A stretch of 64,000 nucleotides of DNA from Marinimicrobium sp038419845 (lineage in GTDB: Bacteria > Pseudomonadota > Gammaproteobacteria > Pseudomonadales > Cellvibrionaceae): positions 1 through 64,000 of the forward strand of contig NZ_JBCAQT010000003.1 of NCBI RefSeq assembly GCF_038419845.1. The letters run 5' to 3'. A program made the translations under genes and the position numbers. The notes beneath the pieces were generated by a model. It did no database searches, had not been told where the DNA came from, and saw nothing but the letters and a program-made list of their open reading frames with translations. Positions 42,900-52,473 of the stretch are shown one piece after another; the first letter of the stretch is position 1; each line of letters begins with the position of its first letter.

Positions 42900-45800
42900 A
42901 TGTATCTGCTTCGAAAGCTGATTTATATCGCGGGTTTGGCCGCCTTACTGGTCTCGCAGCCGGGGTACGCCATGGGTCTGGGCGAGTCCGAGTTGAAGTC
43001 GGCGCTCAACCAGCCTCTGCAGGCCGACATTGAGTTGACCAACCTTCGCGGGCTCGATGAGAATGAGATTATTGTCCGTCTCGCCTCCAACGAGGATTTT
43101 GAGCGCGCGGGGCTTGAGCGTCTGGAGTACTACAGCCAGTTGCGGTTCGAAGTGATGCTCGATCATGAGTCCGGGCCGATTGTCCGGGTGACCACCCGCG
43201 AACCGGTGCGTGAACCCTATCTGAACATCCTTGTCGAGGCCCGCTGGGCCAGCGGCCGTCTGCTGCGCGAATATACTTTTCTGTTAGATCTCCCGACCTA
43301 TGATGACGACCGCCGCACCCAACCGGTGGAAGCGGCTCGTGCCGACTCGGGACGCGACACGGCAAGCGGCTCGCGGCGCGAATCCCCACAGCAGGGCGCC
43401 CGCCGCGATCGGGCGCCCGAACCCGAAGCGCGCCGCGGGACGGCGGGCGAGGGTTCCAATACCTATGGTCCGGTAGGAGACAGCGACACCCTGTGGGAAA
43501 TTGCCCTGCAGGTGCGCCCCGGTCGAGACGTTTCCGTACAGCAGACAATGCTGGCGATTCAGCGCAAAAACCCGGAAGCCTTCATCAATGGCAACATCAA
43601 CCTGCTGCGTGAAGGGCAGGTGTTGCGTTTGCCCAGCCGCGACGAGATCCAGGGCCAATCACAGCAGCAGGCGTTGCGGGAAGTGGCCGATCACAACCGC
43701 CAGTGGAGCGAGCAGAACTCGGATCGGGCGATGGGTGCCCAGCTCGACGCCGGCCGTCGTGGTGCGAGCGCACCGAGTGATGCCGAAGAAGTCAGTGGCC
43801 AGGTACGGCTTGCCACCCCGAACCAGTCCGGCAGCGACGACGCCGGTCAAGGCGGTGGCGACAGCACTGACCGGGGCGCCGAGTTGGAGTCCGACCTGGC
43901 CAGCGCCCAGGAAGAGCTGGAGCGCACGCAGCGTGAAAACACCGAACTGTCGTCTCGGGTTGAAGAGCTCGAGGAACAGATAGAGACCATGGAAAGCCTG
44001 ATCGAGGCCAGCAACGAGCAGTTGAGTGCCCTGCAGACGGCGGCCCGACAGTCACAGGATCAGCCGTCAGAGGACGCAGCACAACCGGAATCGACTGGAG
44101 AGACTGAGCCCGAAGCGACAGAGCAGGCCGCTGTACAGGACGAGCCGGCCGAAACTCAAGCGGCCGCTGAGGAAACGCCAGCTGAGGCAGCTGAGGCAAC
44201 CGAACAGGCCAGCGCAGAAGAGGATCGCAGCCGTCGTGTTGTTCGTTCCATCCCGCAGTCCAAAACTCTGGTCGATCACCTTTTGGAGAACATCCTCTGG
44301 ATTGCCCTGGCGGCACTGGTCATTCTGGCCGGTGTTTACTACGCGCTGCGTCGTCGCGGTCAGACCGATGAGACACAGGCCGAAGAAAACACCTTTGATT
44401 CGGACTTTGAGGCTGAGAATTTTGCCGACAGTCAGGAAGACTTCCAGGCGGTTGATGATGACGCCGAAGGGTTCGACCTCGCGCAGGAGCCGGACGAAGA
44501 ATATGACTCCGCTGACTGGGCGGAAAATGAAGAGCCGGGCCTGGAAGCCGAAACGGGCGATGTAGTGGGCGAGGCTGACATTTATATTGCCTACGGCAAG
44601 TTGGATCAGGCCGAAGAACTGTTGCTGAATGGTCTGGAGAAAGAGCCCGGATCCCCACAGATTCTCTCCAAGCTGCTGGAAGTCAACGCCGAGAATCGCG
44701 ATGTCGAAGCGTTCGACAAGCACTATGCGAGCCTGTTGGCCACCGATGATCGGGCGGCCATCCAGCGGGCCGGCGAGCTGCGTGACACCATCCCGGGTGC
44801 TGGCGAGTTCGATGTCAGTGCTCTGGGTGCCGGCGCCTTCAGTGGAGCCGACGAGGGCGAGACGCGAGACGACCGCGCTGAGCCTTCCATGGATTTCTCC
44901 GACCTGGATGACAGCGCTTCCGAGGATCTCGACTTCAGTCTGGATCTTGATGACGACCTGGAAGAGTCCGACGAATTCGCCGCAGAAGGTGAATCTGATA
45001 AGCGGGCGTCGCAGAGCGACTCGTCAGAGGAAGAGTTGAGCCTCGATGATGACTTCAGTTTCGATCTGGAAGATGACAGTGAGCTGGAAGCGGATGAAAA
45101 GCCGCTGGTCGACGATGACGATCTGGAGGGGAGTTCCACAAGCCGCTACGACCTGACTTTCGGGGACGAAGACAAAACCGGTGAGAGCGACGATGAGTTC
45201 ACACTGGATTTCGATCTCGAGGAAGAAGACTCGTCCGCCGACGCCTCTGAACCGCAGGCCAAGGAATCAGATGAAGAGTTCCCGGAACTGGACCTGAACC
45301 TGGCCGGTGACGACGAGCTCAGCGGCGCAGCCAGCGATGACAAGGCCGATGATGACTGGAGCTTTGACTTCGAAACCTCAGACTCGGAAACGGCCGATCT
45401 GGATAAGCTGGACGAGGAACTGTCCGCTCTGGATGAAGAGCCCTCAGCGGATCAAAAGCCCTCAGCGGAACAAGAGCCCTCAACGGAACAAGAGCCCTCA
45501 GCGGTGGATGAAGAGCCTTCAGCGGTGACAAAAGAGTCACGCAGCGAGACTACCACCAGCGACCAGGATGATGACTTTTCCTTCGACCTGGAAGACTCCC
45601 TGGGCGAAACGGCACCCGCAGAGTCCGGGAGCGAAACCGACAAACAGGATTTCGCCCCCGAGCTCGACGAAGACTTCTCGCTGGACTTCGATGATGAAGA
45701 GCCCTCAGCGGATAGAGAGCCCTCAGCGGGTGAAGAGTCCTCAGCGGGTGAAGAGCCTTCAGCGTATGAAGAGCCTTCAGCAGAGGAGCAGCCCTCAGCT

Positions 45801-46328
45801 GATGAAGAACCTTCTGCGGCCGAAAAATCCACCGCTGACAGCGATGCCGAATCCGACTTCGACCTCGATGATATGGACATGGACGATATGGATCTGTCCC
45901 GTCTCGATCAGGACATGAGCGAGCTGGACGCCGATCTCGAAGAGCCCGCCATTGAGTCGGCGTCGGCCGAAGAGCAGCAACCCTCGGCCGGTACTGAAGA
46001 GGGCGAGGCGGATGATCTATCCGGGAGCAACAGCGACGAAGACGATATGTTCGAGGAAGCGCTGTCTGGCTTCTCCGAAGAGACCGCCGAGTCAGAACCG
46101 GCCGAAACGGGTGAGACTCACGATGAGCGCTCCGAAGAGGATATGGACTCGGAGTTGGATTTTCTTGCTGACACCGATGAGGCGGCCACCAAGCTGGACC
46201 TGGCTCGCGCTTATATCGATATGGGCGACGCCGACGGCGCCCGGGATATACTCGAAGAGGTCAGTCAGGAAGGCAACGATGAGCAGAAGCAGGAAGCGGC
46301 CGAGCTGTTGAGCCGTATCGAAGCCTAA
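42900..46328 (+). CDS. fimV: FimV-type pilus/polarity hub protein
   Basis: 1142 residues from ATG 42900, with AAGGA 7 bases upstream. A signal peptide (1 to about 26, YAM-GLGE) precedes the FimV N-terminal domain (GLGESELKSALNQPLQADIEL, in parts). A LysM peptidoglycan-binding module (DTLWEIALQVRPG...LLREGQVLRLP, about 198-247) and a coiled coil (about 345-380) follow. One membrane helix (about 463-485) leads to a very acidic cytoplasmic region with TPR-like repeats, and the conserved C-terminal FimV domain (LDLARAYIDMGDADGARDIL) closes it. FimV recruits polar and type IV pilus factors. The acidic region carries two expanded six-residue repeat arrays. Confidence 0.92.
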   Translation: MYLLRKLIYIAGLAALLVSQPGYAMGLGESELKSALNQPLQADIELTNLRGLDENEIIVRLASNEDFERAGLERLEYYSQLRFEVMLDHESGPIVRVTTREPVREPYLNILVEARWASGRLLREYTFLLDLPTYDDDRRTQPVEAARADSGRDTASGSRRESPQQGARRDRAPEPEARRGTAGEGSNTYGPVGDSDTLWEIALQVRPGRDVSVQQTMLAIQRKNPEAFINGNINLLREGQVLRLPSRDEIQGQSQQQALREVADHNRQWSEQNSDRAMGAQLDAGRRGASAPSDAEEVSGQVRLATPNQSGSDDAGQGGGDSTDRGAELESDLASAQEELERTQRENTELSSRVEELEEQIETMESLIEASNEQLSALQTAARQSQDQPSEDAAQPESTGETEPEATEQAAVQDEPAETQAAAEETPAEAAEATEQASAEEDRSRRVVRSIPQSKTLVDHLLENILWIALAALVILAGVYYALRRRGQTDETQAEENTFDSDFEAENFADSQEDFQAVDDDAEGFDLAQEPDEEYDSADWAENEEPGLEAETGDVVGEADIYIAYGKLDQAEELLLNGLEKEPGSPQILSKLLEVNAENRDVEAFDKHYASLLATDDRAAIQRAGELRDTIPGAGEFDVSALGAGAFSGADEGETRDDRAEPSMDFSDLDDSASEDLDFSLDLDDDLEESDEFAAEGESDKRASQSDSSEEELSLDDDFSFDLEDDSELEADEKPLVDDDDLEGSSTSRYDLTFGDEDKTGESDDEFTLDFDLEEEDSSADASEPQAKESDEEFPELDLNLAGDDELSGAASDDKADDDWSFDFETSDSETADLDKLDEELSALDEEPSADQKPSAEQEPSTEQEPSAVDEEPSAVTKESRSETTTSDQDDDFSFDLEDSLGETAPAESGSETDKQDFAPELDEDFSLDFDDEEPSADREPSAGEESSAGEEPSAYEEPSAEEQPSADEEPSAAEKSTADSDAESDFDLDDMDMDDMDLSRLDQDMSELDADLEEPAIESASAEEQQPSAGTEEGEADDLSGSNSDEDDMFEEALSGFSEETAESEPAETGETHDERSEEDMDSELDFLADTDEAATKLDLARAYIDMGDADGARDILEEVSQEGNDEQKQEAAELLSRIEA
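45432..45524 (+). repeat. 18-bp tandem repeat array 1 in fimV
   Basis: Five in-frame units like GATGAAGAGCCCTCAGCG (DEEPSA), with one extra codon before the last. Units differ at one to four bases. Confidence 0.85.
45693..45836 (+). repeat. 18-bp tandem repeat array 2 in fimV
   Basis: Eight consecutive 18-base units of the same family (xEEPSA and variants), the last two degraded. The first unit is identical to the first unit of array 1. Confidence 0.85.
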
Positions 46329-46349
46329 AACGGACCGCAACAGCCGAAT

Positions 46350-46380
46350 CAAAGCCTTGCACAGTCAGTGCAAGGCTTTG
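46350..46380 (+). terminator. Terminator-like hairpin after fimV
   Basis: CAAAGCCTTGCAC / GTGCAAGGCTTTG perfect 13-bp stem with an AGTCA loop, 21 bases after the fimV stop. The T-rich end is short and lies mostly within the stem. Confidence 0.65.
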
Positions 46381-46469
46381 TCGTTTCAGCCCCCGCCGAT
46401 TTGGAGCAGAGCCATTGATCGTCCTGCGCCATAACGTCGTATTCCCCAACCATACAGCAACGTGATGAC

Positions 46470-47363
46470 ATGACTCAGGCTCCGGCGAAACCCTACAGTC
46501 GCAACACTGAAATACACGCGGACACCCCCTGGCCCGAGGGGATGACGAGGGTGGCGCTGGCGGTGGAATATCAGGGCTCGGACTATCACGGTTTTCAGAC
46601 CCAGAGCAGTGGTGTCAGAACCGTACAGCAAACGCTGGAGTCCGCATTGAGTGCGGTTGCCAATGAACCGATCACTCTGGTGTGTGCCGGTCGCACCGAT
46701 GCCGGTGTGCACGCCACGGCGCAGGTTGTGCATTTTGATACTCTGGCGCAACGGCCAGAAAAAGCCTGGGTCAAAGGCACTCGGGCTCACTTGCCCTTTG
46801 ATATCAGTGTGCGGTGGGCGAAGCCGGTAGAGCCGTCATTTCACGCACGCTTCAGTGCCCATTCGCGCACTTATCGTTACCTGATTTCAGACCGGGGTTC
46901 TTATTCGGGGCTCACTCACCGACATATCACCTGGTCGAGAAAAAAGCTGGACGAGGCGGCGATGCGTCGGGCCGCCGCCTGCCTAGTGGGGGAACATGAC
47001 TTCACCTCGTTTCGCGCCAGTCAGTGTCAGGCCCGCAGTCCCGTGCGGCAACTGGAATATCTGCACGTGGCCAGGCGGGGCGAGTTGATCGCCATTGAGG
47101 TGAAAGCCAACGCGTTTCTGCACCATATGGTGCGCAACATTGTGGGCGTGCTCATCGCCATCGGGGCCGGAGAGGCGCCGGTTCAATGGATGACCGAGGT
47201 GCTGGCCGCCCGCAACCGAAGCGCCGGTGGTGTCACGGCGCGCCCCAATGGCCTGTATCTGGTCAATGTAGGGTATCCCGATCGGTTCGGGCTGCCCGAG
47301 ACGGCACCGGGACCACTGTTTGTGCCCGAGGGCCTGGGCGAGCTGAGCCCCGAAGAGCATTAA
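46470..47363 (+). CDS. truA: tRNA pseudouridine(38-40) synthase TruA
   Basis: 297 residues from ATG 46470. An internal ATG at 46542 (MTRVALAVEYQGSDYHG) is an equally usual TruA beginning. CAGRTDAGVHATAQV carries the catalytic aspartate (Asp77 in this numbering). NAFLHHMVRNIVGVLI is the second signature. It modifies positions 38-40 of the tRNA anticodon arm. The fimV-truA-trpF order is typical of Pseudomonas relatives. Confidence 0.94.
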   Translation: MTQAPAKPYSRNTEIHADTPWPEGMTRVALAVEYQGSDYHGFQTQSSGVRTVQQTLESALSAVANEPITLVCAGRTDAGVHATAQVVHFDTLAQRPEKAWVKGTRAHLPFDISVRWAKPVEPSFHARFSAHSRTYRYLISDRGSYSGLTHRHITWSRKKLDEAAMRRAAACLVGEHDFTSFRASQCQARSPVRQLEYLHVARRGELIAIEVKANAFLHHMVRNIVGVLIAIGAGEAPVQWMTEVLAARNRSAGGVTARPNGLYLVNVGYPDRFGLPETAPGPLFVPEGLGELSPEEH

Positions 47364-47487
47364 TAGAGCCGAGCCGGCTCTTCGGTCTCAGCGGAGATAA
47401 GAGCCGGCTACGGCAGCAATCGCGGGGCATTTCTGGTAATATTGCCCCCCAAAGTTTCAGGCAATTGAGAGGCATAGAGTCCGGGCG

Positions 47488-48126
47488 ATGACACGGCAGA
47501 CGCGCGTTAAAATATGTGGCATCACCGATCCGGACGATGCCCGGGTGGCTGCGGCAGCCGGCGCCGATGCGCTGGGCCTGGTGTTCTATCCGCCCAGTTC
47601 GCGCGCCGTAACCCCGGCCGGGGCCCGGGTTGTGGCACAGGCGGTCGGCCCGTTCACCACGCTTGTGGGGCTTTTTGTCAACGCCGAAGAGGCGGACGTT
47701 CGGGAGGCGTTACGGCAGGTTCCACTGCAGTTGTTACAGTTTCACGGTGACGAGAGCGCCGAGCAGTGTGAGCTTTACGGGCGCCCCTATATCAAGGCAA
47801 TCCGGATGCGTCCGGAGCTCGATCTCGACGCCGAGATGGCCCGCTATCCCGGCGCCTCCGGATTTTTGCTGGACGCCTATCGCAAGGGCGTGCCGGGCGG
47901 GACCGGCGAGACGTTTGAGTGGGACAGAGTCCCGAAAAGTGCCTCGCGCCCGATCATTCTTGCCGGCGGCCTGACGCCCGACAACGTCGCGCGAGCCGTC
48001 AGTCAGACCCGCCCCTATGCGGTGGACGTCAGTGGCGGGGTCGAGCGGGCACCGGGACGCAAAGACCCGCAGAAAATCCAACACTTTATTCGCAATGCCA
48101 ACAATGGTGACCAAGGTGAACAGTAA
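47488..48126 (+). CDS. trpF: Phosphoribosylanthranilate isomerase TrpF
   Basis: 212 residues, stand-alone TrpF rather than the TrpC-TrpF fusion of enterobacteria. VKICGITDPDDARVA contains the catalytic cysteine, and LLQFHGDES, FLLDAY and AVDVSGGVER (phosphate site and catalytic aspartate) follow in order. It catalyses the third step from anthranilate. Its 3' end overlaps the start of trpB by about 23 bases in another frame. Confidence 0.95.
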   Translation: MTRQTRVKICGITDPDDARVAAAAGADALGLVFYPPSSRAVTPAGARVVAQAVGPFTTLVGLFVNAEEADVREALRQVPLQLLQFHGDESAEQCELYGRPYIKAIRMRPELDLDAEMARYPGASGFLLDAYRKGVPGGTGETFEWDRVPKSASRPIILAGGLTPDNVARAVSQTRPYAVDVSGGVERAPGRKDPQKIQHFIRNANNGDQGEQ

Positions 48127-49360
48127 GACTCAAGAGTTTGGAGCCAAGCGCTACTCGGAAACCGACTACGGCAGTTTCCCCAATGCCGAGGGTCATTTCG
48201 GCCCCTATGGCGGACGCTTTGTCTCGGAAACGCTGATCTATGCGCTGGACGAGCTGCAGCGGATCTACAGTCAGCTCAAGGCCGATCCGGATTTCCAGGC
48301 CCAGTTTGACAAGGACCTGGCGGACTATGTGGGGCGGCCATCACCGCTGTATCACGCCGAGCGCTGGAGCAAAGAGCTGGGCGGTGCCCAGATTTACCTC
48401 AAGCGTGAGGATCTGAACCATACCGGCGCGCATAAGGTGAATAACACCATCGGCCAGGCATTGCTCGCCAAGTTTACCGGTAAGCAACGGGTGATTGCCG
48501 AGACCGGGGCTGGCCAGCACGGTGTGGCCACCGCCACCGTGGCCGCGCGTCTGGGCCTCAAGTGCTGCGTCTACATGGGCGCCGAAGATGTTCAGCGTCA
48601 GTCGCTCAACGTCTACCGGATGAAGCTGCTGGGGGCCGAGGTCATACCGGTCACCTCCGGGTCGAAGACCCTGAAAGACGCCATGAACGAAGCCATGCGC
48701 GACTGGGCTACCAATGTGGATGACACCTTCTACATCATCGGTACTGTGGCCGGCCCGCATCCCTATCCCCAGCTGGTGCGGGACTTCCAGTCCGTGATCG
48801 GCCGGGAAGCGCGTGCGCAGTGCCTGGAAAAGACCGGCCGTCTGCCCGATGCCCTGGTGGCCTGTGTCGGCGGTGGATCCAATGCAATTGGGCTTTTTCA
48901 CCCCTTCCTGGGCGATGACGGTGTGGAAATGTACGGCGTGGAGGCCGGTGGCGACGGCGTTGAGACCGGTCGCCATGCGGCACCGCTCAGTGCCGGCATT
49001 CCCGGCGTACTGCACGGCAACCGGACCTACCTGATGGAAGATGAAAACGGTCAGATCATCGAGACCCACTCGGTGTCGGCCGGTCTGGACTATCCGGGCG
49101 TGGGCCCCGAACACTCCTGGTTGAAAGACCTGGGGCGGGTGAATTACGTCGCGGTCAACGATGAGGAGGCCCTGGCCGCCTTCCGCAAAACGACGCTGAC
49201 CGAGGGCATCATGCCGGCACTCGAGTCCAGCCATGCGCTGGCCTATGTGGAAAAGCTGGCCCCGACCATGCGTCCGGACCAGAGCATCATCATCAACCTC
49301 TCCGGTCGAGGGGATAAAGATATTCTGACCGTCGCGAAACTCGACGGTATCGAAGTGTAA
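48104..49360 (+). CDS. trpB: Tryptophan synthase beta subunit TrpB
   Basis: 418 residues if started at ATG 48104. ATG 48095 and GTG 48116 are alternatives, and none has a good ribosome site, so coupling to trpF translation is likely. KREDLNHTGAHKVNNTIG contains the PLP lysine, ETGAGQHGVATA the substrate loop, and GGGSNAIGLFHPF the phosphate loop. It condenses indole with serine. Extra N-terminal residues before YGSFPNAEGHFGPYGGRFV are usual in this lineage. trpA follows 24 bases later. Confidence 0.96.
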   Translation: MVTKVNSKTQEFGAKRYSETDYGSFPNAEGHFGPYGGRFVSETLIYALDELQRIYSQLKADPDFQAQFDKDLADYVGRPSPLYHAERWSKELGGAQIYLKREDLNHTGAHKVNNTIGQALLAKFTGKQRVIAETGAGQHGVATATVAARLGLKCCVYMGAEDVQRQSLNVYRMKLLGAEVIPVTSGSKTLKDAMNEAMRDWATNVDDTFYIIGTVAGPHPYPQLVRDFQSVIGREARAQCLEKTGRLPDALVACVGGGSNAIGLFHPFLGDDGVEMYGVEAGGDGVETGRHAAPLSAGIPGVLHGNRTYLMEDENGQIIETHSVSAGLDYPGVGPEHSWLKDLGRVNYVAVNDEEALAAFRKTTLTEGIMPALESSHALAYVEKLAPTMRPDQSIIINLSGRGDKDILTVAKLDGIEV

Positions 49361-49384
49361 GCCTCGTCACCAGGAATTGATCGA

Positions 49385-50191
49385 ATGAGCCGTATTGCCC
49401 AACGTTTACAGACCCTGAAAGAGCAGGGCCGCAAGGCCCTGGTTACCTACATCGTCAATGGCGATCCCTATCCCGAGGCCACCCTGCCGACCATGCACGC
49501 CATGGTGGAGCAGGGCGCCGATATCATTGAGCTGGGTGTGCCTTTCTCCGACCCGATGGCGGAGGGGCCCGTCATTCAGCGCGGCCACGAGCGGGCGCTC
49601 GCCCATCACATCAGCCTCAGGGGCACCATGGAGGTCGTGCGCGCCTTCCGCGAGACTGACAAGGAGACACCGGTGGTCCTGATGGGCTACGTCAACCCGA
49701 TTGAGCGCATGGGGTACAATACCATCGCCAGGCTCGCCTCCGAGTCCGGCGTGGACGGCCTTTTGACGGTGGATCTGCCCCATGAAGAAGCCGTGGAGCT
49801 GAAAAAGGAGCTCGAAGTGGTGGATGTGGACAACATTCTGCTGCTCGCGCCCACCACCAGTGTCGAGCGGGCGCGCAAGGTGGCGGCCCTGGCCAGTGGC
49901 TTTCTGTACTATGTTTCCCTCAAGGGCGTGACCGGTGCCGGTCACCTGGATGTGGATGCGGTCAAGACGAAGCTCGATGAGTTTGGTAAGCTGACAGATC
50001 TGCCGTTGTGTATCGGCTTCGGTATCAAGGATCCGGACACCGCGCGCAAACTCTCGGTACTGGCCGATGGCGTGGTTGTGGGCAGCGTTCTGGTCGACAG
50101 GATGGGGCAGATGGAAACCAGTGACAGCGCCGGAATCGCCGGCGCCATCGGCGAGATCGTCGGTGGCATACGCGCCGGGCTGGATGCCTGA
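49385..50191 (+). CDS. trpA: Tryptophan synthase alpha subunit TrpA
   Basis: 268 residues. It releases indole from indole-3-glycerol phosphate. Catalytic Glu in IELGVPFSDPMAEGPV and Asp in VDGLLTVDLPHEE, with GFGIKDPDTARKL at the phosphate site. AGGA lies 8 bases before the ATG. Forms the alpha2beta2 complex with TrpB. Confidence 0.96.
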   Translation: MSRIAQRLQTLKEQGRKALVTYIVNGDPYPEATLPTMHAMVEQGADIIELGVPFSDPMAEGPVIQRGHERALAHHISLRGTMEVVRAFRETDKETPVVLMGYVNPIERMGYNTIARLASESGVDGLLTVDLPHEEAVELKKELEVVDVDNILLLAPTTSVERARKVAALASGFLYYVSLKGVTGAGHLDVDAVKTKLDEFGKLTDLPLCIGFGIKDPDTARKLSVLADGVVVGSVLVDRMGQMETSDSAGIAGAIGEIVGGIRAGLDA

Positions 50192-50220
50192 TCCAGGGGC
50201 CCGTCTGGACCTCAAACGTC

Positions 50221-50226
50221 TATAAT
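50221..50226 (+). promoter_or_regulatory. -10 box ahead of accD
   Basis: Perfect TATAAT, 60 bases upstream of the accD ATG, after the trpA stop. The -35 region is not recognisable. Confidence 0.35.
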
Positions 50227-50286
50227 GTTAAAACGCCGCGCCACGGATCCGTCGTTGCGGACAGTTCTTTTTAGAGAGACCTTTAC

Positions 50287-51159
50287 ATGAGTTGGCTAGA
50301 AAAAATCGTTCCCAATGTTGTGCGCTCCGAAGGCAAGCGCGGCACCAGCAGCAAGAGCAAGGTGCCCGAAGGCCTCTGGAAGAAGTGCCTCAAGTGTCAG
50401 TCGGTGCTCTACCGGCCCGAGCTGGAGCGCAACCTGGATGTCTGCCCCAAGTGCGATCATCACATGCGCATTGGCGCCCGCAGTCGGCTGAACCTGTTTC
50501 TCGACGAGGAGCATCGGCAGGAACTGGCGGCCGATGTGGAGCCGATCGATCGGTTGAAGTTTCGCGACGTCAAAAAGTACAAGGACCGGCTCAGTGCCGC
50601 CCAGAAAACCACAGGCGAGAAAGACGCCCTGGTGGCCATGAAAGGCCAGCTCAAAGGGATGCCGGTGGTGGCTGTGGCGTTTGAATTTGCTTTCCACGGC
50701 GGTTCCATGGGCTATGTGGTGGGCGAGCGCTTTGCCCGCGCGGCCAAGGTCGCTCTGGAAGAGGGCATCCCGCTGGTGTGCTTCTCGGCCACCGGCGGCG
50801 CCCGCATGCAGGAGGCGCTGATTTCACTGATGCAGATGGCCAAGACCAGCGCGGTGATCGAACGCCTGAAAATGCAGGGTACCCCCTATGTATCGGTGAT
50901 GACCGACCCGGTTTACGGCGGTGTGTCCGCCAGTCTGGCATTGCTGGGTGATATCAACGTGGCGGAACCTTTCGCCCGTGCCGGTTTTGCCGGCCCCAAT
51001 ATCATCGAGCAGACCATCCGCCAGAAGTTGCCCAAGGGCTTTCAGCGCAGCGAATTTCTGCTGGATCACGGCGCGATCGACATGATCATCCACCGGCGCG
51101 ACATGCGCGATACGCTGGCCCGCCTGCTTTCAAAATTCACCCGCCAAGAGGCGGTGTGA
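50287..51159 (+). CDS. accD: Acetyl-CoA carboxylase carboxyltransferase beta subunit AccD
   Basis: 290 residues. The N-terminal zinc ribbon uses Cys34, Cys37, Cys53 and Cys56 (KKCLKCQS, VCPKCDHH). The carboxyltransferase crotonase-like domain follows (FSATGGARMQEALISLMQMAKT, in parts, and YGGVSASLALLGD). With AccA it transfers CO2 from biotin to acetyl-CoA for fatty acid synthesis. accD-folC-(SPOR)-cvpA-purF is a widely conserved order. The stop lies 12 bases before the folC ATG. Confidence 0.97.
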   Translation: MSWLEKIVPNVVRSEGKRGTSSKSKVPEGLWKKCLKCQSVLYRPELERNLDVCPKCDHHMRIGARSRLNLFLDEEHRQELAADVEPIDRLKFRDVKKYKDRLSAAQKTTGEKDALVAMKGQLKGMPVVAVAFEFAFHGGSMGYVVGERFARAAKVALEEGIPLVCFSATGGARMQEALISLMQMAKTSAVIERLKMQGTPYVSVMTDPVYGGVSASLALLGDINVAEPFARAGFAGPNIIEQTIRQKLPKGFQRSEFLLDHGAIDMIIHRRDMRDTLARLLSKFTRQEAV

Positions 51160-51171
51160 TTGGGCCCATCC

Positions 51172-52473
51172 ATGCGTTTTCAGCGCCTGGACGACTGGCT
51201 GAGATGGCTTGAAGGGCATCATCCGCAGGACATAGAGCTGGGGCTGGACCGTATTGGCACGGTGGCCCGCCGGCTCGACCTGCTATCGCCCCAGGCGCGT
51301 GTGATCAGTGTGGCCGGTACCAACGGCAAGGGCTCCTGTGTCCTCGCCTGTACCGAGCTGCTGCGGCGGGCCGGGCAGCGGGTCGGCAGCTATACCTCTC
51401 CCCACCTCCATCATTACTGCGAGCGCATCCAGGTCGACGGCACCCCGGTCGAGGAATCGGAGGTGTGCGCCGCGTTTGCCGCCATTGACGAGGCGAGCGA
51501 CGATATCAGTCTGACCTATTTTGAATTTGGCACGCTGGCCGCTTTCCATATTTTCGCGCAGCGCCGGGTGGATATCATGGTCTTGGAGGTGGGCCTCGGT
51601 GGTCGACTGGACGCGGTCAACCTGCTCGATGCCGATGTCGCTGTGGTCACCAGTATCGATCTGGACCATCAGGACTGGCTGGGCGACAATCGGGACAGTA
51701 TCGGGCGTGAAAAAGCCGGAATCTATCGCCCGGGACGGCCCGCGCTGTGTGCGGATCCTGAGCCTCCGGCCGGCCTTCTGGAGGCGGCGCAGGAGGCAGG
51801 CGTGCGGCTGCAGTGCCTGGGACGGGAATTTGGCTACGAGGTCAAGGATGGCCACTGGTCCTGGTGGCTGACCTCCGTCGAGGGTGAAGTCTGGCGTGGG
51901 ACGGGGCCCCGGCCGTCGTTACCGCTGCCGAGCCTGGCGGCCGCACTGCAGGCGACAGCCGCCCTTGGGTTTGACCCCCGGCCCAAAAGCGCGGATCGGA
52001 GCCTGTCAGAGCTGGTGCTCACCGGCCGCTACCAACAACTGTCGTGGCGAGGTCGGGACTGGATTCTGGATGTGGCCCACAATCCCGCGGCGGCCCGGTT
52101 TCTGGCGGGCCGACTCGAACAGGAGCGACCGGGCCGGGTGGTCGCTCTGGTGGCCATGATGGCGGACAAGGATCGCCGGGGCACGCTGTCCGCATTGATC
52201 GATCAGGTGGACACCTGGTACCTGGCCAGCCTGCCGGAGCTCCCCAGAGCCGCCGACACCCGAACACTGAGCGAAGACCTGGCTTCACTGGGGGGCCAAC
52301 CGGCCGGCTGTGGTACAGTACAGGACGGTATCAACTGGCTTTTGCAGCACACCCAGGAGGGTGATCGGATCGTGATTTTGGGCTCTTTCTATACGGTGGC
52401 GGCCGCCCTCGAGCAGCTCGAGCGGCTAGGGGCGTCGCTTGAGCGCGGCATTAGTGGGGAGCACAATGAATAG
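51172..52473 (+). CDS. folC: Folylpolyglutamate/dihydrofolate synthase FolC
   Basis: 433 residues from ATG 51172 (the in-frame TTG at 51160 is less likely). A Mur-ligase-type fold with the ATP loop SVAGTNGKGSCVLACTELL (in parts), SYTSPHLHHYCERI, and LGLGGRLDAVN-like EVGLGGRLDAVNLLDA. It adds glutamate to dihydropteroate and folates. The stop overlaps the start of the SPOR gene. Together with folD and folE it gives the window three folate enzymes. Confidence 0.93.
   Translation: MRFQRLDDWLRWLEGHHPQDIELGLDRIGTVARRLDLLSPQARVISVAGTNGKGSCVLACTELLRRAGQRVGSYTSPHLHHYCERIQVDGTPVEESEVCAAFAAIDEASDDISLTYFEFGTLAAFHIFAQRRVDIMVLEVGLGGRLDAVNLLDADVAVVTSIDLDHQDWLGDNRDSIGREKAGIYRPGRPALCADPEPPAGLLEAAQEAGVRLQCLGREFGYEVKDGHWSWWLTSVEGEVWRGTGPRPSLPLPSLAAALQATAALGFDPRPKSADRSLSELVLTGRYQQLSWRGRDWILDVAHNPAAARFLAGRLEQERPGRVVALVAMMADKDRRGTLSALIDQVDTWYLASLPELPRAADTRTLSEDLASLGGQPAGCGTVQDGINWLLQHTQEGDRIVILGSFYTVAAALEQLERLGASLERGISGEHNE

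Noticed and set aside
45432..45836. CRISPR-like repeat array
   Set aside because: Repeats are contiguous, in frame and translated as DEEPSA within fimV, with no spacers.
47365..47381. Terminator after truA (AGAGCCG/CGGCTCT hairpin)
   Set aside because: Loop of three bases and no T-run. trpF follows closely, so termination here is not supported.
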